Assembly: GCA_021822495.1 (NCBI GenBank)
Contig: JAKAQO010000001.1
Location: 715,413 to 779,412, forward strand
DNA: 64,000 nucleotides
Direction of reading: 5' to 3'
Source: a bacterium
GTDB lineage: Bacteria > Elusimicrobiota > Elusimicrobia > UBA1565 > UBA9628
Both the position numbers and the translations under genes were made by a program. Every line of letters begins with the position of its first letter. Position 1 is the first letter of the stretch. The notes below the pieces were generated by a model. The model did not search any database, was not told where the DNA came from, and saw only the letters and a list, made by a program, of their open reading frames with translations. Below are positions 52,381 to 61,400 of the stretch, piece after piece.

Positions 52381-52407
52381 ATACGGCCCAATCCGCAAAA
52401 AGGTTCC
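52381..52407 (-). promoter_or_regulatory. ECF-like promoter of tRNA-like D
   Basis: GGAAC (52403-52407), 17 bases, CGTAT (52381-52385) on the minus strand. Confidence 0.6.
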
Positions 52408-52410
52408 CAA

Positions 52411-52457
52411 AAAAGGGGACAGTCCCCTTTTTCCAAAAAAGGGGACTGTCCCCTTTT
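52411..52457. repeat. Paired REP-like palindromes at the right end of the array
   Basis: AAAAGGGGACAGTCCCCTTTT and, three bases on, its inverse form with CTG in the centre. Together they mark the right border of the array, just before the ribosome-binding site of the giant gene. Confidence 0.85.
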
Positions 52458-52483
52458 GACCTCTTGAGCGGGGAGGCGGCGGG

Positions 52484-55400
52484 ATGAGAAAACGAACCTC
52501 GCGCCTTGGGCTCTTCTTGATTTTTGGAGCCGTTTTGGCGTTGGGGGTTTTCGCGCCAAAACCCGCGCGGGGGCAAGTTCTAATTTCCAATTTCACCTCT
52601 GGAGACGTTTCTTGGGCCGCCAGCCGACACGTTTTTTATGATGACGGCGTGGGCCAGGTGTATGTTTTTTATTCCCAACCCTACGGCATCGCCTACCGTA
52701 GCTACAATTTCATTTCCTGGTCGAGTGAATCCGTCGTCATTTCAACGGGAAATGCTTTGGCTTTGGACCCTGCCGGGGCGACCGATTCCAATACGATGTA
52801 CTCAAGCATCTATTACGACCAGGCCTCAAGCTCCGTTTACGTCATTGCCTCGGACCCTAATGTGATGTTGCAAAATGCTGGAAGCACTCCTTATAACAAC
52901 GTTTTCTTGATTAAAGGAACCATCAATTCCAATGGAAGTATTTCTTGGGGAAGTTTGGTGCCGAAGAGTATTACCGGAAAGGTCGCTAATTCTAATAATA
53001 CTTGCGGAGAGTGCGCGCCTGGTATGAGCGTGGGAATCACCTACATTAAGAGCGCCGGTAGCCCCGTTTCTTGGGTTTGTGATGCTCAGGCCGAAAATGG
53101 TTGCGGCGCCGGAAATCCAAGCTATAAGACATCGCTTTTGGGAATGTATGGAATGAGCGCGTCATTGACTGGCGGTTCGGCTTTTTCCGCCGATGCTATC
53201 TTTGGCAACGCGGGCAATAGTAATATCTCTCCGGGTAGTAAAAATTATGGTCAGGTTATTCCGGTTAATGATACTTCTAGCGGTTACACTTATGACTTCG
53301 TGGCGGCTCAGCATGATCCCGCCTATGACACGGAGGCAAGGCGCGTTTTTTCCATGGAGTATTCGGGCTCGAAAGTCGCCACCGAAATAAACAGCAACTC
53401 CGCCTCGACTCCCGTCAATCCCTTGGCAACCCATTCGATGGCTCCGCAGCCAGATGCGCAATCTTCCATTGTCGCGATGGGATATATTGATACGACTTCC
53501 GGCGAATTGGGGTATCAGGAACGCACGGCCGCCAATACCTGGAGCGCGGAAACGGTCGTTGACGCTTGCGGGGGCTTCGTTTGCGGCAACCCTTCGACGA
53601 TTTATGTCGCGGGGGCGCCCACCATTGACATGGCCTACATCGTCTATCTTTCAACCTACGGATCGGTCAATTATTCCTCGGGTTCCATTGACAGCGGCGT
53701 AACTTATCCTTTTACGGTGACTCATAATTGGCAACCCTCATCCAGTGGTTATACAGTGCCGCAGGCGCCGGCCTATGTTAATTACGGCGATCCCATTCCC
53801 GTAGTCATGGACAACGCCTCGGGAGGCCTGGACTTTGAGTTCATTCCGACTGACAACGCCGCGCCGCCAGCCATTACTTCTATTTCCTCATCTCCAACCA
53901 CGGCTCCTTTTACGACCAATGCTTATGACCTGGTCATTAATGGAACGGGATTTCTTCAATATAGTCTCGTCAGGACAGCGGAGGTTGCGATTCTGCAAGG
54001 TGGTTCGGCTCAAACCAGCATTACGGTTACCTCCACGACCTTTGTTTCAGCGACCCAGATTCGCGCCTCGATCGTCATTAATTCTAATAGCGGAAGCCCG
54101 TATGATATTCTGATTACCAATCCCGATGGGCGAACCGCGCTTGATTCGGGAGCCTTGGCTTTGCCGCTTCCCGTGGTTTCAAGCGTAGCCGAGGATTTCA
54201 CAAACCACCATCTCACCAGTCCCAAGTATGATTTGGTCGTCAGCGGTTCCGGTTTTGAGGACTGGACAAGCCCGGGATCGGCTTCAGTCACTCTTCTTAA
54301 AGGAGGGCTTCCCCAGACCGAGATTACGGTAACGTCGACGACTTACACAAGCCAAACAGGGCTCCGGGCCTCGGTTGTCTTGCATCCTCCTATCTCCGGC
54401 GGACCTTATGACGTTAAGGTGACCAACCCGGACGGTCAAACCTATACTTTGACCGCTGCTTATTCTATTCCAGCGCCTACCCTGACCAGCATTGAACTGC
54501 CCGGAGAAACATTGCCTTCGGGCGGAATTGAACCCGCTATTCCAGATTGCGCCGGCAATTCCTGCCCGCCGACGCCTTCCGGGCGTCCAACTCGGCAACT
54601 GGTGATTTCAGGCTCTAATTTTGAAGACTGGACCAGCCCCACCGCTTCAGTGACGATCGCCGGAGTCTATGTTGATTCCGTGACCTATGCGAGTTCGTCT
54701 CAATTTACCGCCAATATCAATGTCACGACGGCAGCGGCTTCAGGACTCCAAAATGTAACCGTCATTAACGCTGATGGACAAGCCTCGATCGTTTTGGCTT
54801 CGACTTTCACCGTCACGGTTCCGACTTCGACGGTCAATTATCCCACGGCCATTAGCGGGGTCATCGTCAATAATGGGGTGGCTTATTCTTCCGGGGTTCC
54901 CAATATATCCGGAACGGCCGCGTTTGTGCCCGCCTCAGGACAGACGAGTTTAATCACGACTCAAATTGACGTCGAACAACTCACCGGCACCGATGCGGGA
55001 TACTTCTGGAACGGGGCTAATTTTGAGTCCCCGACGGCTTTTACTGCTCCGGCTTCTGAGAATGAATGGCAACCGGCGGATTCAAATGAGACCAGTCCCT
55101 GGAGTTACACGGGGTGGACCAATAGCAATAGCGGTCAGGCGGATGGAACGAGTTATCTCGTGGCCGCCCGCGCAAGAACCGCCGATCAGGGTTGGGGCTA
55201 TCCGATTTCGACTTTTACCTTGACCATTGACAAAAGCCCGCCGGTCTCTTCCATCTTAACTCCTGTCGGCGGCACGGTGGTCAATTCCCAGCCGGATATT
55301 CAGATTCAGTCGGTTGATTCCGGCGTGGGAGTTGAGCAGATGTTTTTACTGGCGCAAGATACCAATTCTTTCTCCTGGACCGGATCGTCCTGGTCCGCGG

Positions 55401-58400
55401 TTTCGGGAACCATCTGGCTTTCCACCGCGACCGGATCCCCGGTCATGGTTTTCTCAAACCCCTATCCGCAAAATTCTGGAATCTTGACTTTTAACTCCGG
55501 AACCTCGATTCAGGTTCCGGCCTGGAATAATGGGGCTGAGTATAACATTCAGGTTGCCGGTCAAGACGCTTTGGGGCATTATCAGGCGGCTTCCGCCATC
55601 AGCTTTTTCTATGATGTGAGTAACCCGACGGTCACCCTTGTGTCTCCCGTTATCAGCACGATTTCAGCCTCTCCCACCTGGGTTAATTCCCTCACGCAAT
55701 TTTCTGGAAGTCTTTCGGATTTAGACATTATTGGCGGAAATACCATTTTCGCGGTTAATAACACGGTCGCTATTCAGATTAAAGATCTGACGAACGGACA
55801 ATTTTTTAACGGTTCCCAATCTCTTATTGAAGGTTCCAGCCAGACTTTTATTTCGACTTCAGCGGTTGTAAGTAACGAAGACGGGGCCGACCCCTTCATG
55901 TATTTTTATTATACGACGACTAACGGAAGCTGGGCGGACGCCATTTCAGGCATTCCCTTTCAAAACGGCCATGATTACCGCATCGCCCTCTATGCCTGCA
56001 ATGCCTCTCAACCCATTACCGCGCCGGCCACTCCCGGCTGCGACGGCGGAGATGGAACCACGGCATCGGATTCCGATGGTTCGGCGACCTCGGCGCCGCC
56101 GCCATTTATCGGATATTTTAATTTTAATAATCAACCGCCAACTTCCGCCGTCACTTTCCCAACGACTTTGGCCAACCCTAACGCTTTTGGAGACAACGCC
56201 TCTCAAACGGCTTCGTCTCTTTCCATGCTTTGGGGAACGGCTTCCGCCGTGACCGATGTCGCTGGAATTTTCGCGGAAGAATACACCTTGCAGGACACCA
56301 TTACCGGAGATTATTGGTGCAACCCGCTTTCAACCGCGCCGAATAGCTCTTGTTATGGAGCGGGTTCCGCGGGCTTTATCTCTTTGACTGTCGGTGAAAA
56401 CGCGCCCTGGATTATCGCCCAAACGACGACCACTCCCGCCTGGGCTTCCTGGGAGATTAATAACATTCCTTTTATTAACGGACATTCTTTTCAACTTGTG
56501 ACCAAGGCGGTGGATAACGCCGGAAACGTTCAAGTCACGTATTCCACGACCGACTTTATTTACGACTCTTCCGCGCCGACCACGGCGGCCAGTTATCCCT
56601 CTAACAATGACGCCTATTCCGTTCAAATCGGGAGCGTCTCCGGAACGGCTCTGGATGAGCCGCAGCCGTTTAACTCCGGCATCTTCGCTAACTTTTTAGG
56701 AATTCAAAGACAATCCGACGGTTCCTGGTGGACGACCGGCGGTTGGGCGGCCAATCGCGCGGACATTGGTCAACCTTCTGTTAATTTGAATACTTCCGCT
56801 TCTCCAAATACCTGGCTCTATCCCTTGCCTGCCGGGTTTTGGACTTCTATCGCGGCCGCCGATCGTTTCAAAATTTATTCCTGGAGCGAGGACAATGTTC
56901 AAAATGAAACCCTGTCTTCAACTCCCTCGGTTGAAAACGTGGAATCCTCCACCACTCTTAAAATGGTTTTTGATTTCGACACAGAAGCCCCGACTTCGAC
57001 TATCGTCAGTCCCGTTGACCAATCCTATTACTCAAATATCGCGCCGACCAGTTTAGCTTCCTTGGCTGGAACGGCCTGGGATAACCCGGCTTATCCCGGT
57101 CCGCCTGCCTTGAGTTCGGCGGATGCCGCCGGGATGTCTTCCGTGAGTTATGAAGTTGAAGACCTCTATAACAGCGAGTGTTGGAATGGGAGCTCCTGGA
57201 CGGGATGCCCTTATTTCAACTCAAGCAATATTACTCTTTATCCTTCTTCAGCAAGCTGGTCGGTTTCAGCCGGGGCGCTTGCGAATGTGGTTGGTAATTT
57301 GACGAGCGGACACAGCTATCGCGTGAGTTCTCAAGGAACCGATGCCGCGCTGAATGCCTCGGGTCTTCCTGCCGGAAACGTTGAGAGTCCGGAAAATATC
57401 ACAAGTCCCACAAGTCCCGAGCCGCCGGATGTTCGGTTTTTCCAATGGGATTCATCTCCTCCTTCTTCGGTTATTACCTCGCCCTCTAACGGTTCAACTT
57501 TGAATACGGTCAGTTCTATTTCGGGAACTGCCCAGGATGAACCCGTGGGAACGGCCCTGGTCAACTCAAACCTCGCGGCGGTTTTTGTGGCTATCTGTCA
57601 GGATAACGGTTCCGGCTCTTGCGCTTCCGGAAGTTCTTATTTTGCGAGTACCAGTACCGCCTTGATGCAGTCAACCACTTTCTGGTTTTTAGCTTCGACG
57701 ACTTCAGTTTCCGGCGTTCTCAATCAAGACGCCGTTTACGACTGGACCTTGCCCGTTTCGCAGTCTATTTTCTCAAATAACGTGACTTATGACATCATCG
57801 TTCAGTCTTCAGATACGGTCAACAACCGCGAGGTTTCCGGCGCTGTTGCCGCAGCGGGAACGGACCATATCGAGTTTACCTTTGCGACTCCTCCACCCAC
57901 TTCCGCGATGACGGTTCCGGGATCCGGAATTCCCAACTACGCTGAAAATGGATCCCTGGGTTCGAGCCAACTCCTCACCCAATTTTCTGGGACCGCCGCC
58001 AACGCGACGACGGCGCAGCTCTTAATCAATGAAATAAGAAATAACTACTACTGGACAGGATCTTCCTGGACTGTCAATAATCCCGGGGGTTGTGGCAATT
58101 GGGTGGGGGTGACGAGTCTGACGGGTTCAGGCAGCAGCCAAAACTGGAGCTATAATTGGCCGGCGTCAACGGATTGGATTGGAAATTCCAGTTATACGGT
58201 GACCGTTTGCGCTATTCAAGGCGCGACTTTGCAAAGCGGAACGCTTTCATCGGAAGAATTTATCATTGAATCGACTGCCCCGACGGTTGCGGTCGATTCT
58301 CCCCCGGGGACTTCCACCAACACCTTGACCGCTCTAAGCGGAACAGCGACGGAAATTCCGCCGAGCTCTCTTAATCAGGTTTGGTTTGTCGTTTCCAGAA

Positions 58401-61400
58401 ATTCCGATGGGAAATATTGGGACATTGCGACCGATACTTTTGATCTGACTTCAGAAACTTCAAATAGCGAAATCATGGCGCTTACTTCTGACGGACTTAA
58501 TTTTTCGTCTGCGACAGATTTGGGAAATGCGATGTGGGAAGACGGGTTTTCTTACACCATTCAAATGCACGCGACGGATCTTGCGGGGAACATCGCGACG
58601 GTCAACAGTAAATCTTTCCTTTATGACATTTCAAAGCCCACGGCCGCAGTTCAAGAACCCCTGTCCGGGGTCTATGCCAATCTTTTGAATACATTGAATG
58701 GAACTGCTGTTGACCCTAATCCCAACCCCGGAAATATTAATTCCCAGCCTTCGGGTATCGGTTCCGTTCAATTTTCGCTGGAATATTTAAATAGCGGATA
58801 CTGTTATGACGGGACTTCCAACTTTAACGCCATTTGTCCGGCTTGGCAGAGCGCGAATTTTTATCAATCTTCCGTGGGACAAGCGACCTGGAGTTTCGTT
58901 TCTTCGGGGCTTAATTCCGCGGCCTTAGACGGCAACTATTTAATCTTGGTTCAGGCCCAGGACGCCGCTGGAAATCTTCAAAATGGGTTTCAAACTGGAA
59001 TTTCTTCTCTTACTTTCCGCGTGGATAAAACCGCGCCCAATATTGGAATCACTCAACCCTCCGCGTTTTATTATCAACCCAGCGGAGTCGGAATCAATAC
59101 CGGCGGGGTCGGCATTCAAGGGACGGCGGTGGACCCCATTACCAATACAGTTGCCTCGGGGCTTTTGACTTCCGGCATTGATATTCAATTATGGTATTTA
59201 CAGGGCGGGACGAGTTATTACTGGCAAGGCTCTCCCGGCCAAGGCGCGGCGGGGTGGGTTGCTTTGCCGTCTACTTTTACGGCCAACGGCGCGACTTGGA
59301 ATTCGCCTTCAGCGCCGGATGCGGGCGACTATTCGGCGGTTGGCCCGCAGGAATTTTTCGCCTGGGCCTGGGCTCATGACGCTTCCACCCTGGCTAACGG
59401 TCAAGTCTCTCCTTCAACGGGCAATGTCAGCGCCGTCACCGCGAAAGATTCCTTTATCGTAGACGGGGTTCCGCCGGTCTCATCCATGACAGTTCCAACC
59501 AATAACACCTTCGTCAATTCTTTGACTCAAATTTCAGGAACAGCGGAAGCGCAACTGGCGGGAATTTCAAACGTTCAGGTCCGGATTACGACCAACCCTG
59601 CGACGGGGCCGGACTGGAATGGATCGGCCTGGACATTCGCCGGCGTTCCCATTTATAACGCGGCGAGTTTCACCGCTCAAACCGGGCCTACGACCTCGAC
59701 CTTGACCTGGACTTATTCCAGTTTGACGAATGCGTTTCAAACTGGAACCGTGTATGATATTTTTTCACAGGCGACCGATAATGCCGGTAATGTTCAAACA
59801 ACACCCACTGAGTTTATTATCACCTATGACACCGTTCCGCCCGATCTCGCGATTAGCTTCCCCAATCAGCCGCCGGCAGTTCCGCCTTATTCCAATAATT
59901 TTGAGTCTACCCGCATTTCGACCTGCGTTTACGGAACCGTTTCTTCGCCGGGAACCAATCCACCGGGAATTTCCCAGGTGTGGATTGCGATTTCATCAGG
60001 CTCGAACGACAATGTCTGGTGGGATGACTCGACCCAAGCCTTTGATTTGAATAACTCCGCCATTGAGTGGTCCACCCAGGTTTATTTTGGCGGAAACTCC
60101 TGGTCTTATTGTCCCACGGGATTTCAGCAGTCTAAAAATACGTTTTCAACTGGGATTACCTACACGGTTTTCACCTACGCAAAAGACAACGCCGGAAACA
60201 CGATTAATTTCGTGAGTAACCCGACTTCATCCAATGCCGGGCAGACCCAGGCTTTCCTTTATGATTCTTCAACCCCGACCGCGACGGTTTCTTTCCCAGC
60301 CAATAATACGAGCACCAATACCTGGACGACGATCAGCGGTCAGGCGACCGATCCCTTGCCGAGTCCCTCGGGCATTTCCCAAGTGTGGCTGGCGGTTCAG
60401 TGTCTTTCAGGGCCTGCTTGCGCGACTGGCGCGGCCTGGTGGGACTGGAACACCGGAGCGTTTAACGGATCATTATCCAATCCATCTCCGACCGCCCCGC
60501 CGTTTAACGCGGCCTGGACCTTGGTCTATTCTACCACGACGCAAAACCTGGGATCAGTCGTTTGGTCTACGCCGACGCCGACAGGAATGGCGGTGTCTTC
60601 CTCTGTTTATCAGGCGACGGCCTTGGCCATTGATCAGGCGACCAACGTTGAGCAAAACGCCGCCATTTCCGGCGCGGGAAATCAATTTAGATTTGACAAT
60701 CAGGCGCCTTTGATTGCTTCCACTGAACCGGTCACGGCCAGTTATCTCAACTTGGCTAATTTAGGGCTCCTTGCCGGAACCGCTAACGACGCGACCACGG
60801 GAAATTCCGGGCTCCAAAGCGTTCAGATTTTGCTGAAAGCCCAGAGTCTTCAAGCCTACTGGAACGGTTCTCGCACCGGCGTTTTCTCAAACGATTGGGA
60901 TACTAGCGGAACCAAATATAATGACTGGCAACCGGCTACGGGACTGCTCCAATGGACGACGACATATCCCCCGATGTCGGATGTGGATTCGATGCAATTT
61001 AGCTTGTGGGTCAGGGCCAATGACAACGCCGGAAACGTCGGCACGATGCCGTCTTCATCTGTTGGGCTTCCCAGCACGACTCAACTTGATAACAATCAAA
61101 ACGCCGATGGTTCCCTGGTTTTGGAATTTATTTATGATAATACCCCGCCCATTTCCCGCGCGACCTATCCACCCACCTATTATAACGCCATTCCCGCGAC
61201 TGTCTCAGGAACAGCCACCGACCCCGGTCTCTATCAACCCTCCGGCGTCAATGATGTTGAAATTTTGCTGGAACGCTCAGACGGCAGTTATTGGAACATG
61301 GTCTCTCAAAGTTGGCAAGGGACCAGTCCCGGCTTTACCAATGTCAGTCGCGTGGGACTGAACAATTGGACTTTCTCTAATTTCTCGGGGGCTTTCGCCG

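Larger units (their letters stand above)
49951..52457 (-). other. Four-unit array of tRNA-like/antisense-RNA/toxin-antitoxin cassettes
   Basis: Four homologous units (A 49951-50466, B 50467-51322, C 51323-52096, D 52097-52457) are arranged head to tail and transcribed leftward. A full unit reads: ECF-like promoter, tRNA-like gene, anti-anticodon hairpin, sigma70 promoter, antisense RNA, GC-rich terminator with T run, TTGACT promoter, then a toxin-antitoxin pair. A, B and D keep the RNA parts; C has lost the tRNA 3' half and sRNA promoter. The units differ in tRNA body, antisense sequence and toxin family, so these parts seem to be exchanged between a constant frame. Details are given per element. 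Confidence 0.75.

Noticed and set aside
49951-52457. CRISPR array or integron cassette array
   Set aside because: The repeats are few, long and unequally spaced (about 500-850 bases) with genes between; no cas or integrase gene is near, and the inverted segments lack the GTTRRRY/RYYYAAC core of attC sites.
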